Assembly (NCBI GenBank): GCA_024641985.1
Contig: JAHEBZ010000002.1
Span: 62,001-126,000 of the forward strand
Length of the DNA stretch: 64,000 bases
Direction: 5' to 3'
DNA from: Rhodoluna sp.
GTDB lineage: Bacteria > Actinomycetota > Actinomycetes > Actinomycetales > Microbacteriaceae
The translations under genes and the position numbers were made by a program. A model generated the notes under the pieces. The model saw only the letters and a program-made list of their open reading frames with translations. It searched no databases and was not told where the DNA came from. Positions 34,638-42,812 of the stretch are shown piece after piece. Position 1 is the stretch's first letter; each line of letters begins with the position of its first letter.

Positions 34638-37154
34638 TTATGGCCCCGTGCTAATGACCAGCAAGATTGCGCCGGCTGTAGGGGCGGCTGTGCCAGCTGC
34701 CGGATCGGTGCCAATCACATTGCCCTTGGGCACTGTGGCAGATTTTTGGAAGAACTGAACCTGTGAGGTTTGCGGCTCACTAACTGCGGCATAACCCGCG
34801 GCCAAAAGAGTTGCTTTGGCATTTGAAACTGTCATGCCCGACACATTTGGAACCACCACGCTTGCTGCAGCGCCGCCCTTTGAAACATAGATTTTTACCT
34901 GGGCACCGCGAGGGGTAGCCGCCCCTGCCGCAGGGCGGGTGTAGGCAACCGTGCCGGCGGGTTGGGTTGATCTGACTTGGGTAACAATAATCTGTGCGTT
35001 CAGATCGTTTGTCTTGATAACTTCAACCGCGGCTTCGGGCGATTGGCCCGTCACGTTTGGCACACGCATCACAGTTGAACCAAGCATGTCGGCAGGTGGC
35101 GGGGTGAAACCCGTGCCGGGGTAGAGCTTGTTGATTGCCTGCATTGTGGTGCGCCAAATGTCGTGGCGAACAGTGTTGGCTGCCTTCTTATTTAACTTGT
35201 ATGCCGAAAGCGACTTGTTGCCCGAAACGTTGCCAACCCAAGTGGCGGTGCCAACAGCAGTCGAGAATCCGGTCATCCAGGTGTGCACGCCAGAGTCGGT
35301 GGTTCCGGTTTTGCCTGCAAGTGGCGTGTTGTCGCCAGTGCTCGAGGCACCACCGGTTCCGCCCGAAATTACTCGCTGCATGGCATATGTCATGCCGGCC
35401 GCTACCTCAGGTGTTACAGCCGGCGTGCAAGTTGTAGCAGGAACTTTGAGGTCGGCTCCGGTAGAGCGAATGGTGATTTTATCGATGGCAACCGGTGAGC
35501 AATAAACACCCTTGTTGGAAATTCCGGCCATAGCTGCGGCCATCGCCAAAGGCGCGATTTCGTTAATTCCAAGAATTGATGAGGGGTAGTAAACCAGTTC
35601 ATCGCCATCGGCGCGGTGCACGCCAAAGCTAGAGGCAACATCGCGAATATCGCAAAGGTCGAGCTGTGATGCCATCGAAGCAAAAGCGGTGTTCACCGAC
35701 AGCGCTGTGGCTTGCACCACCGTTAGGTCTTCGGGTTCTTTGGTGATGTTGTTTGGTTTCCAGGTGCCGCCAATCGAGCCGCAGCGAGCCGAAAAGTCGG
35801 TGGCTGCGTTCCACTCTTTAACGCGGCCATCAACGTGGTCGTTCAACCTAAAACCGGCATTAAGCCAAGCTGCCAAAGTGAAAACCTTGTATGTAGAGCC
35901 TGTCTGGAAGCCCGAAGAGCCGCCAAAGTTTTTGTCGGTTGCATAGTTGACCGAGGTGTGGCCAAGTTTGTCGCTTTGGGTCTGGTCAAAAACGCGGTTC
36001 TCTGCCATTGCCAGAATGCGCCCGGTGCCAACCTGAACCGACACCGATGCCGAACCGATTTGGCTAGGGTCTGTTGCCGGCGCCCAGGTCATTGTTGCAT
36101 TGTGAGCCGCCGTTTGGGCGGTCAAATCGAGGGTGCTGTAAATCTCGAGACCACCACGGCGAAGCAACATTTCGCGATCTTCTGGGTTTGCACCAAATTC
36201 GCTGCCGTTTCGAATTGTCCAAACAACATAGTCGCAGAAGAAAGCGGTGGTTTGGTTAGCTTCGCAACCGCTCGGAGTGTGGGTGAGGTGCACCTCAATT
36301 GGTGTTTTCTTTGCATCGCTGGCCTGTTGACCAGTGATGTAGCCCTCGGCCTCCATGTTGTCGATTACATAGTTGCGGCGACCAAGTGCTCGCTGAAGAT
36401 TCTCTTCTTCGTCGGGCTTGTAATCGTTTGGAGACTTGAGCATGCCTGCAAGAAGCGCGGCCTGAGGAATGCTTAGGTCTTTAGATTTGACCCCAAAGTA
36501 ATAGTTTGAGGCCGCCTCGATGCCGTTGATTTGGTTGCCAAAGAATGAAAGGTTCAAATAACCGGCCAAAATCTCTTGTTTGCTGGCCGATTGCTCTAGG
36601 GCCACGGCTAGGCGCATTTCGCGAAGTTTTCGATCAATCGAAACCTCGGTTGCAGCCGCGATCGCCTTTTCGTCGCCGCTCAAATTTGCGGCCTCCACTA
36701 GCGAGTTCTTAACGTATTGCATTGTGATTGTTGAGCCACCTGGGCCATTGCCGCCGCGGGCAGCACTGGTTGCTGCAGCGCGAACCAACGAAACTAAATC
36801 GATGCCGTTGTGTTGAAAAAAGCGCGGGTCTTCGGTTGCAACCACTGCGTTGCGAATGTTGGGTGACATTTCGTTGTAGTCAACCGAGATTCGATTCTCG
36901 TGATAAAACTTGGCAACCGGCACTGGCAAGCCATCTTTGGTTGCATAAAGGGTAGATGCTTGCGATGCGTTTACCGGTTTGATGTAGTCGGGCAAGTTTT
37001 CGAACACGGTGATGCCGGTTGATGCTAAAAAGCCACCAACTATGGCCACCGGGGTGAGTAGCGCAACCCCAAGGATGCCCGCAATCGCCGACAAACCACT
37101 GAACTTTAGAATGCCCGAAAAGACACTTCCAGACTTCTTCTGCGAACCAGACAT
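34638..37154 (-). CDS. Class A penicillin-binding protein with two PASTA domains
   Basis: Bifunctional peptidoglycan synthase of 838 residues. After a membrane helix (about 20-45) comes the glycosyltransferase domain with EDPRFFQHNGID (catalytic Glu108) and GGSTITMQ, then the transpeptidase with SxxK at Ser420 (STYK), SVN and KTGTT, and two C-terminal PASTA domains (PNVTGQSPEAA and PNVSGMTVSNA). PonA of actinobacteria has this layout. I start at the ATG at 37154 because TAACCT lies 7 nt upstream; the longer frame to 37175 would start upstream of the transcript. Followed in the operon by the phosphoesterase. Confidence 0.94.
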   Translation of the reverse strand: MSGSQKKSGSVFSGILKFSGLSAIAGILGVALLTPVAIVGGFLASTGITVFENLPDYIKPVNASQASTLYATKDGLPVPVAKFYHENRISVDYNEMSPNIRNAVVATEDPRFFQHNGIDLVSLVRAAATSAARGGNGPGGSTITMQYVKNSLVEAANLSGDEKAIAAATEVSIDRKLREMRLAVALEQSASKQEILAGYLNLSFFGNQINGIEAASNYYFGVKSKDLSIPQAALLAGMLKSPNDYKPDEEENLQRALGRRNYVIDNMEAEGYITGQQASDAKKTPIEVHLTHTPSGCEANQTTAFFCDYVVWTIRNGSEFGANPEDREMLLRRGGLEIYSTLDLTAQTAAHNATMTWAPATDPSQIGSASVSVQVGTGRILAMAENRVFDQTQSDKLGHTSVNYATDKNFGGSSGFQTGSTYKVFTLAAWLNAGFRLNDHVDGRVKEWNAATDFSARCGSIGGTWKPNNITKEPEDLTVVQATALSVNTAFASMASQLDLCDIRDVASSFGVHRADGDELVYYPSSILGINEIAPLAMAAAMAGISNKGVYCSPVAIDKITIRSTGADLKVPATTCTPAVTPEVAAGMTYAMQRVISGGTGGASSTGDNTPLAGKTGTTDSGVHTWMTGFSTAVGTATWVGNVSGNKSLSAYKLNKKAANTVRHDIWRTTMQAINKLYPGTGFTPPPADMLGSTVMRVPNVTGQSPEAAVEVIKTNDLNAQIIVTQVRSTQPAGTVAYTRPAAGAATPRGAQVKIYVSKGGAAASVVVPNVSGMTVSNAKATLLAAGYAAVSEPQTSQVQFFQKSATVPKGNVIGTDPAAGTAAPTAGAILLVISTGP

Positions 37155-37161
37155 AGACTCT

Positions 37162-37167
37162 AGGTTA
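37162..37167 (-). promoter_or_regulatory. -10 box of leaderless promoter for the PBP operon
   Basis: On the minus strand TAACCT, 7 nt, ATG at 37154. Confidence 0.55.
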
Positions 37168-37195
37168 CCCGACAACTCCTGAGAGGATTCTGTAA

Positions 37196-37351
37196 ATGTT
37201 GAAGTGGGAATATGTCACTACCCCCTTGCTATTGCACCGCGAGACCGCAATTTTGAATAATTGGGGTTCTGAGGGTTGGGAGCTTGTGCAAATTATCTCG
37301 GGCCCCGAAGGTGGCAATGTAGCCTTTTTCAAGCGCCCAATCAGCGCCTAA
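37196..37351 (+). CDS. DUF4177-like small protein
   Basis: 51-residue protein beginning MLKWEYVTTPLL, with the GWELVQII segment typical of the small DUF4177-type proteins found upstream of ridA in many actinobacteria. GAGAGGA lies 8 nt before the ATG. Function unknown; the conserved pairing with ridA (15-nt gap) suggests a linked role. Divergent from the class A PBP gene. Confidence 0.75.
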   Translation: MLKWEYVTTPLLLHRETAILNNWGSEGWELVQIISGPEGGNVAFFKRPISA

Positions 37352-37366
37352 GAGTTTAGGAACCTA

Positions 37367-37828
37367 ATGTCTCGTATCGAACAACGTCTAATCGAACTCG
37401 GATTCCCACTTCCAGAGGTAGCCAAACCGGTCGCAGCCTATGTGCCTTCTGTGGTTTCAGGAAATCTTTGCTTCACTGCAGGTCAATTGCCCTTTGTAAA
37501 CGGAGTTTTGCCAGCCGCCGGAAAAGTTGGCCGCGACATTAGCGCCGAAGACGCAAAGAGCCTTGCTCGACTTTGCGCGCTGAACGCCCTAGCGGCACTC
37601 AAACTCTCTATTGGCGACCTCGACCGCGTTACACGAATCGTGAAGGTTGTTGGCTTTGTTTCAGTAGTTCCTGAGTTCACCGCAATTCCGGGCGTAATGA
37701 ATGGCGCGAGTGAGTTTCTGGTCGAAGTTTTTGGTGAGGTTGGCATTCACGCCCGAAGTGCAGTGGGAGTTCCGGCGCTTCCGCTTGACTCGGCCGTTGA
37801 GGTCGAGCTGATTGCCGAATTCGCCTAG
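37367..37828 (+). CDS. RidA-family protein
   Basis: RidA/YjgF/UK114-family protein of 153 residues; RidA deaminates reactive enamine/imine intermediates made by PLP enzymes. It is of the longer subfamily with an N-terminal RLIELGFPLPE segment, and ends with the usual GVPALPLDSAVEVE. AGGA lies 5 nt before the ATG. It follows the DUF4177-like gene in an apparent two-gene operon. Whether it has the RidA deaminase activity or is one of the other subgroups is not certain. Confidence 0.85.
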   Translation: MSRIEQRLIELGFPLPEVAKPVAAYVPSVVSGNLCFTAGQLPFVNGVLPAAGKVGRDISAEDAKSLARLCALNALAALKLSIGDLDRVTRIVKVVGFVSVVPEFTAIPGVMNGASEFLVEVFGEVGIHARSAVGVPALPLDSAVEVELIAEFA

Positions 37829-37844
37829 CCGAAAGTTCTTCGAA

Positions 37845-39818
37845 TTAGTCTGAGGCGCCGCCAGCGATCTTGCCGCTGATGATATCCATCACAGAGGTAT
37901 CTGCCAGCGTTGTTACATCGCCAACCGGGCGGTCTTCGGCAACATCGCGAAGCAAACGACGCATGATTTTGCCCGAGCGAGTCTTTGGCAACTCTGAAAC
38001 CACCATGATTGTGCGAGGGCGTGCGATTGGGCCAATTTCTTTGGTTACGTGGTCACGCAGCATCTTGCTCACGTCGGCATCCGAACCCGCATTTGCAAGC
38101 TGGTTTTGACGCAAGATAACAAAGGCAACCACTGCTTGGCCAGTGGTTTCATCGTTGGCCCCAACAACGGCGGCTTCGGCAACAAATGGGTGCGAAACCA
38201 GCGCCGATTCAATTTCGGCTGTCGAAAGACGGTGGCCCGACACGTTCATCACATCGTCAACGCGCCCAAGCAGCCACAGGTCGCCTTCCTCATCGAACTT
38301 GGCCCCATCGCCGGCAAAATAGATGCCTTCGAATTTCGACCAGTAGGTCTCTTTAAAGCGATCTGGGTCGCCCCAAATGCCGCGAAGCATGGCCGGCCAA
38401 GGCTCGGTGATAGTAAGCAGCCCGGCATGGCCGTTGCCCAATTCGTTGCCATCTTCGTCAAGAATTGCAATCTCGATGCCTGGCAGGGCGTGCTGGGCTG
38501 AGCCCGGCTTGAGCGTGGTGATTCCGGGCAGTGGCGAGATCATGATCGCACCCGTTTCGGTTTGCCACCAGGTGTCAACAATCGGGGCACTGCCAGCGCC
38601 GATGATGTTGCGATACCACATCCATGCTTCTGGGTTGATTGGTTCGCCAACCGAACCCAAAACGCGAATGTGAGACAAATCGTATTGCTTCGGAATCTGG
38701 CTACCCAACTTCATAAATGAGCGGATCGCAGTTGGAGCTGTGTAGAGAATTGAAACCTTGTATTTCTCGGCGATCGACCACCAGCGCCCCCAATCGGGGG
38801 TCTCGGGGGTGCCCTCATAGATAACCTGAGAAGCGCCATTTGCTAATGGGCCATAGGCAACATAGCTGTGCCCCGTGATCCAGCCGATGTCGGCGGTGCA
38901 CCAATAAATATCGGTTTCGGCGTGCAAGTCAAACACGTTTTTGTGAGTGTATGCCGCCTGTGTGAGGTAGCCACCAGTTGTGTGCAAAACACCCTTTGGT
39001 TTGCCGGTGGTGCCAGAGGTGTAAAGAATGAAAAGCGGGTGCTCGGCGTTAAAGCCCTGCGCCACGTGCTCGGTTGCGGCATTGGCTAAAGCCGAGTTCC
39101 AGTCGATGTCGCGGCCATCAACCCAACCCACATCCTGGCCCGTGCGCTTAACCACCAAAACATTCTTGACCGATGGGCACTTGCCGCCAGAAAGAGCTTC
39201 GTCTACAGCTGGCTTAAGTGCACTGGCCTTGCCTTTGCGATAACCGCCATCGGCTGTAATTACAAGTTTTGCTTGTGCGTCATCGATGCGAGTGTGCAGC
39301 GATTCGGCCGAGAACCCGCCAAAGATAACCGAGTGAACCGCACCGATTCGCGCAACTGCCTGCATTGCCACGATGGCCTCAGGAATCATCGGCATATAAA
39401 TTGCAACCCGGTCGCCGGCTCGAACGCCGAGGTCGGTCAGCACGTTGGCGGCTTTCTTTACTTCGGCGGTAAGTTCTGCATAAGTGATTTCGCGAGTATC
39501 GCCTGGTTCGCCTTCAAAAAACAGTGCAACGCGGTCGCCATTGCCTGCTTCAACGTGGCGGTCGAGGCAGTTATAAGAGATGTTGATTTCGCCGTCGTAG
39601 AACCACTTAGCGAATGGCGCGTTTGACCAATCGAGGGTCTGTGTGAAGGGTTTGTGCCAGTGCAGTTGGTTGGCTTGATTTGCCCAGAAACCAAGGCGGT
39701 CGGCTTTTGCCGTCTCATAAATTCCCGGCTGAGCGATCGCTTGTGCCGAAAATTCAGCACTGGGTGCAAAGTGTCGGTTTTCTTGAAGCAGGTTATCGAT
39801 CTCGTGATCGGCAGACAT
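37845..39818 (-). CDS. acs: Acetyl-CoA synthetase
   Basis: Activates acetate with ATP and CoA to acetyl-CoA. 657 residues, the family length. The AMP-binding motif YTSGTTGKPKGV is near residue 270 and the C-terminal PKTRSGKIMRRLLR holds the lysine that is acetylated in relatives to switch the enzyme off. I start at the ATG at 39818 (GGAGG 6 nt upstream); a second ATG directly before it is less well spaced. A motif in its upstream region recurs before the acetate-symporter operon (see findings). In mycobacteria acs also lies beside the tad/6C region. Confidence 0.95.
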   Translation of the reverse strand: MSADHEIDNLLQENRHFAPSAEFSAQAIAQPGIYETAKADRLGFWANQANQLHWHKPFTQTLDWSNAPFAKWFYDGEINISYNCLDRHVEAGNGDRVALFFEGEPGDTREITYAELTAEVKKAANVLTDLGVRAGDRVAIYMPMIPEAIVAMQAVARIGAVHSVIFGGFSAESLHTRIDDAQAKLVITADGGYRKGKASALKPAVDEALSGGKCPSVKNVLVVKRTGQDVGWVDGRDIDWNSALANAATEHVAQGFNAEHPLFILYTSGTTGKPKGVLHTTGGYLTQAAYTHKNVFDLHAETDIYWCTADIGWITGHSYVAYGPLANGASQVIYEGTPETPDWGRWWSIAEKYKVSILYTAPTAIRSFMKLGSQIPKQYDLSHIRVLGSVGEPINPEAWMWYRNIIGAGSAPIVDTWWQTETGAIMISPLPGITTLKPGSAQHALPGIEIAILDEDGNELGNGHAGLLTITEPWPAMLRGIWGDPDRFKETYWSKFEGIYFAGDGAKFDEEGDLWLLGRVDDVMNVSGHRLSTAEIESALVSHPFVAEAAVVGANDETTGQAVVAFVILRQNQLANAGSDADVSKMLRDHVTKEIGPIARPRTIMVVSELPKTRSGKIMRRLLRDVAEDRPVGDVTTLADTSVMDIISGKIAGGASD

Positions 39819-39834
39819 CATTGTCCTCCATTTA

Positions 39835-39843
39835 TATAACGAA
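39835..39843. promoter_or_regulatory. Second, shorter copy of the acetate motif
   Basis: TATAACGAA, a 9-bp copy of the core of the 39898-39909 motif, lying at or just downstream of the predicted acs transcription start. Confidence 0.35.
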
Positions 39844-39897
39844 CCTTTCGTAATACTGCCAGAAAACATCGCCCAAATTGTTGTTAAATGGGCTGTC

Positions 39898-39909
39898 TTT
39901 ATAACGAAT
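39898..39909. promoter_or_regulatory. Shared acetate-gene motif upstream of acs
   Basis: TTTATAACGAAT, identical over 12 bp to 48816-48827 upstream of DUF485-actP. Relative to a predicted acs -10 (TATTAC on the minus strand, 39855-39850) it lies near position -60, where an activator could bind. Confidence 0.45.
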
Positions 39910-39989
39910 AGAAAAAAATTTCATTTTTTCGCATAATTTTTATCTCAAACTTGGAATGTTTTTTGATGCAATCTAGTTATTATTAGATG

Positions 39990-40085
39990 TCGGCGCTAGT
40001 CGTCGACCCGCGATACCGATTCCCCCAATCTGGTATCGCCTGGCCCCAGTCTCTCCCCCCAGAGGCTGGGGCCCCTTAATTTAAC
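39990..40085 (+). ncRNA. 6C RNA
   Basis: Two adjacent hairpins with C-only loops. Hairpin 1 (40010-40039): GCGATACC/GGTATCGC stem, inner GATT/AATC pairs, loop of five C. Hairpin 2 (40042-40073): 13-bp stem with one G-U pair, loop of exactly six C, then CCCCTTAATTT as a terminator. This is the actinobacterial 6C motif (B11/ncRv13660c of M. tuberculosis), a small RNA whose C-rich loops pair with target mRNAs. A TATTAT at 39978-39983 could be its -10. Its place next to the tad genes matches other actinobacteria. The first loop has one C fewer than the name implies. Confidence 0.85.
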
Positions 40086-40188
40086 TCGCATTTCAAGTTT
40101 GCGCATTCACAGCTCTGTTTTTGCCCACTTTTGCACAGATGTGGTGATTGCCGGCTGCGCCCGAATCTGGCTATCACAGGCTAGATGC

Positions 40189-41106
40189 ATGTTGCCAAGC
40201 GCCCTCGCCCCCAAACTAGCCGCTCTGCTGGCTCAGCAGGGCACAACCGACGTGCTTATAAACGGTCATCGCGAGGTTTGGCTGCAAAAGGCAAATGGCC
40301 AGATGCAGTTAGTCGAATCCCCATTTGAATCAGAGCAAGAATTGGCAAAAATCGTTCGCGATTCAATAGCTCAAGCCGGCAGGCATCTCGACCAATCCAA
40401 TCCCTTCGCCGATGTTTCGATCGACGGGGTGCGGGTGCACGCCGCATTGGCCTCAGCGTGCACATCAAAAACAACCGTTTCGATGCGAGTTCACGCAAAA
40501 CGGGCATTTGCACTTGATCAGCTTTGCGATCTTGGTGCAATAACCGAGAGTCAGCTAGATTTCTTGCGAGAAATTATTGATGCCAAAGAAAATTTCGTTA
40601 TTTCTGGGTCAACCGGCAGTGGCAAAACCACTTTGCTGCGGGCGATGATGGCCGAATGCTCACCAGATCGCATAATCGCAATCGAAGATGTGGCTGAAAT
40701 AAACCTTGACTCTGGCCACTTTGTTTCGCTTCAAACGCGCCAGGCAAATATTGAAGGCAAGGGTGAAATCGGGCTCGAACGCCTGGTTCGCGAAAGCCTC
40801 AGAATGAGACCCGATCGGCTGGTCATCGGAGAAGTGCGTGGGCCAGAGTTTCTAGTTATGTTGCAAGCCCTAAACACCGGCCATGGCGGAGCCGGCGTCA
40901 CTATTCACGCCAACTCGCTGCAAGATGTTAGTTCGCGTATGCAGTCGATTGGGCGAGCAGGCGGTTGGTCGGCCGCCGATGTCTCGGATGCCGCTCGCTC
41001 GGCTTTTCGTTGGGTGATGCACATGAAAAACCGTAATTTGCAAGCAATCGGGCAGTTCGTGTTGGGTGCTGACTCGAAATTGGCGGTGATTCCGCGAGAT
41101 GTCTGA
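40189..41106 (+). CDS. tadA: Tad pilus assembly ATPase (TadA/CpaF)
   Basis: Secretion ATPase of the type IVc (Tad/Flp) pilus, 305 residues. It has Walker A GSTGSGKTT near residue 145, Walker B RPDRLVIGEVRG near 210 and the GHGGAGVTIHANS box near 230, all as in TadA/VirB11. The N-terminal part is shorter than in full CpaF. The start is uncertain: the ATG at 40189 is my choice, while the frame is open back to 40099 without a ribosome-binding site. It overlaps the next gene by 8 nt. The TadZ/Ssd gene that precedes it in mycobacteria is absent. Confidence 0.88.
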   Translation: MLPSALAPKLAALLAQQGTTDVLINGHREVWLQKANGQMQLVESPFESEQELAKIVRDSIAQAGRHLDQSNPFADVSIDGVRVHAALASACTSKTTVSMRVHAKRAFALDQLCDLGAITESQLDFLREIIDAKENFVISGSTGSGKTTLLRAMMAECSPDRIIAIEDVAEINLDSGHFVSLQTRQANIEGKGEIGLERLVRESLRMRPDRLVIGEVRGPEFLVMLQALNTGHGGAGVTIHANSLQDVSSRMQSIGRAGGWSAADVSDAARSAFRWVMHMKNRNLQAIGQFVLGADSKLAVIPRDV

Positions 41107-41899
41107 TGCAAAAATTAGTCCCAGCGAGGTAGCTCGCAAATTGGCCGCACTAATCGCAGCCGGGGTTGGCGCAAACCAAGCATGGGCTCTGGTGCAAACC
41201 GACATCGAGAACCTAAATGACCAGCAGCGCGCTCACATAAATCTATTGTGGTCAACTGCCACCGAAACCGGGGGTCCGCTAGGCGGGGCAGTTGCCAGAT
41301 TTGCCGCTGTATTGTCTAGGCTCGAGCAAAATCACAATCAGCTACGGCTCACGTTTGCCTCACCAAAAGCAACTTCGAGGCTAATCTTTGGGCTGCCATT
41401 TATTGGGCTGGGGCTTGCGCAATTGCTTGGGCTCAACCCAGTCGCGGCAATGGTTAGCTCGTTGCCAGGTTTCCTGGCGCTTTGTCTCGGTCTAATTCTC
41501 ATGCTGGTTGCCAGCATCATAAGTGCACGCATGCTTAGGCGGGCTTCGCCAAACTTTAGCGATCCGGGTTTAGTTTTCGATTGCGTTGTGATCGGGCTGC
41601 AAGCTGGCCTGCCACTTCAATCGGCGGTCTCAAATGCGCTGGCTAGGCAAACCGAGCAACCGGCTGAAGACGTGCTTTTCCGGCTCAAAGAGTCGGCCGC
41701 ATTGTCTGAGGATACAGGCGCCCAGCTGACCCAAATTCTTACCGCCGCGGCCGATTCACTTCGAGATGCCGTTTTCAATGAGCAATCTAACAAAATTGCC
41801 AAGCTTGCCGTGCACCTGATGGTGCCACTTGGTCTTGCGGTATTGCCAGCTTTTGTGCTGCTAACAGTTGTTCCCATAGCAATCGGGCTTTTGGGCTAA
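41099..41899 (+). CDS. Tad pilus membrane platform protein (TadB/TadC-like)
   Basis: Integral membrane protein of 266 residues with a type II secretion F domain: amphipathic segment (residues 1-90), two hydrophobic helices (97-145), the F-domain loop with GLPLQSAVSNALARQTEQP, and a C-terminal hairpin helix (about 235-266). It anchors the pilus motor in the membrane. Full Tad systems have two such proteins (TadB and TadC); here only one is seen. It overlaps tadA by 8 nt. Confidence 0.82.
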   Translation: MSDAKISPSEVARKLAALIAAGVGANQAWALVQTDIENLNDQQRAHINLLWSTATETGGPLGGAVARFAAVLSRLEQNHNQLRLTFASPKATSRLIFGLPFIGLGLAQLLGLNPVAAMVSSLPGFLALCLGLILMLVASIISARMLRRASPNFSDPGLVFDCVVIGLQAGLPLQSAVSNALARQTEQPAEDVLFRLKESAALSEDTGAQLTQILTAAADSLRDAVFNEQSNKIAKLAVHLMVPLGLAVLPAFVLLTVVPIAIGLLG

Positions 41900-41910
41900 A
41901 GAAAGAAGAA

Positions 41911-42114
41911 ATGATGAACCTAAAACAAAAATTGCGAGATGAAACCGGTGCCGCAACAGCCGAATATGCCATCGCAACCATGGCGGCAGTGGGTTTTGCG
42001 GGGCTATTGGTCGTGATTATGCGTAGCGATGAAGTGAGAACTATTTTGTTTGATCTAGTGAAGAGTGCCCTTACGTTTGCTAATCCAAATGGCGATGCCG
42101 CCAACGGCCAGTGA
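41911..42114 (+). CDS. DUF4244/Flp-like pilin
   Basis: 67-residue pilin-like protein. After a charged start comes the pilin segment TGAATAEYAIATMAAVG with a Glu five residues into the hydrophobic helix, as expected for prepilin-peptidase substrates; helix about 20-40, then a short soluble tail. It would form the pilus fibre. AAGAAGAA precedes the two ATGs (41911, 41914). It overlaps the TadE gene by 20-26 nt in another frame. Confidence 0.82.
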   Translation: MMNLKQKLRDETGAATAEYAIATMAAVGFAGLLVVIMRSDEVRTILFDLVKSALTFANPNGDAANGQ

Positions 42115-42442
42115 GAGAGGTTCGGTCACGGCAGAGCTAGCCTTGGCTTTGCCAACTGTCACCCTAATTCTTGCGGTTGCGCTGGGCTCGTTTGGCTTGC
42201 AAATCGAGAAGATGAAACTGGTTTCGATTGCGGGCGTGGTTGCCAGGGGCATTGCCAGGGGAGAGGCCGAAAGTGCGATGATGCGTTTAGCAAACGAGTT
42301 GCGGCAAGGCACATCAATTGACCTGAAGTTTGAACCAACGAAGGTGTGCGCGAAGGCATTCTTTGTGGTGCAGTTTGATGCCCTTGGTGGGCAACAAATA
42401 GAAGTGGCCGATTGGCAGTGCGCCCGAAGTTCTGGCCTGTAA
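42095..42442 (+). CDS. TadE-like pseudopilin
   Basis: TadE-family protein of 115 residues with the prepilin-like segment ERGSVTAELALALPTVTLIL at residues 6-25, then a soluble domain with two cysteines near the end (VCAKAFF and WQCARS). Minor pilin of the Tad system. The start is most likely the ATG at 42095 (42089 is also in frame); both overlap the DUF4244 gene. Its stop overlaps the start of the next gene as TAATG. Confidence 0.8.
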   Translation: MPPTASERGSVTAELALALPTVTLILAVALGSFGLQIEKMKLVSIAGVVARGIARGEAESAMMRLANELRQGTSIDLKFEPTKVCAKAFFVVQFDALGGQQIEVADWQCARSSGL

Positions 42443-42780
42443 TGGCTGCTCTGCAAAGCCACAGCGGCGCCGGCACCATAATGGCGCTTGCCGTGGTTTC
42501 AGCAACAGTAGGCGCACTAACTTTTGGCCAAATTGCTGCCCAACAGTTCTATCGGCAAGAGCAACTTCAAGTGGTTGCAGATCAAATTGCACTCTCGGCA
42601 ACAGATGCGGTTAGGGGTCTGATTATTGGTTACCCGTGCGAGTTAGCAGGGCAATTGGCGGCCGAGAATATGGTGAAACTGGCCGAGTGTCGTATTGTCG
42701 GATTCGAGGCATCTATATCTATTCAGTCGAATGTTATGGGTATAGTTCTAATCGCGAACGCGAGAGCGGGGCCAAGTTAG
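42442..42780 (+). CDS. TadE-like secretion-neighbourhood protein (Rv3654c-like)
   Basis: 112-residue protein with one N-terminal hydrophobic helix (SGAGTIMALAVVSATVGAL, about 7-25) preceded by a short SHSG leader, resembling the helicase/secretion-neighbourhood TadE-like proteins, the Rv3654c type in M. tuberculosis. The soluble part has two cysteines (GYPCEL, AECRIV). The start at 42442 is set by the TAATG overlap with the upstream gene; the longer frame to 42412 is rejected. Last gene of the tad set. Confidence 0.75.
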   Translation: MAALQSHSGAGTIMALAVVSATVGALTFGQIAAQQFYRQEQLQVVADQIALSATDAVRGLIIGYPCELAGQLAAENMVKLAECRIVGFEASISIQSNVMGIVLIANARAGPS

Positions 42781-42783
42781 GCT
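42778..42783 (+). promoter_or_regulatory. Putative -10 box of the topA promoter
   Basis: TAGGCT overlapping the stop codon of the last tad gene; predicted leader about 22 nt to the TTG start. Confidence 0.4.
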
Positions 42784-42812
42784 CGAATACGCATCTATAT
42801 AAGGAGTAAACC

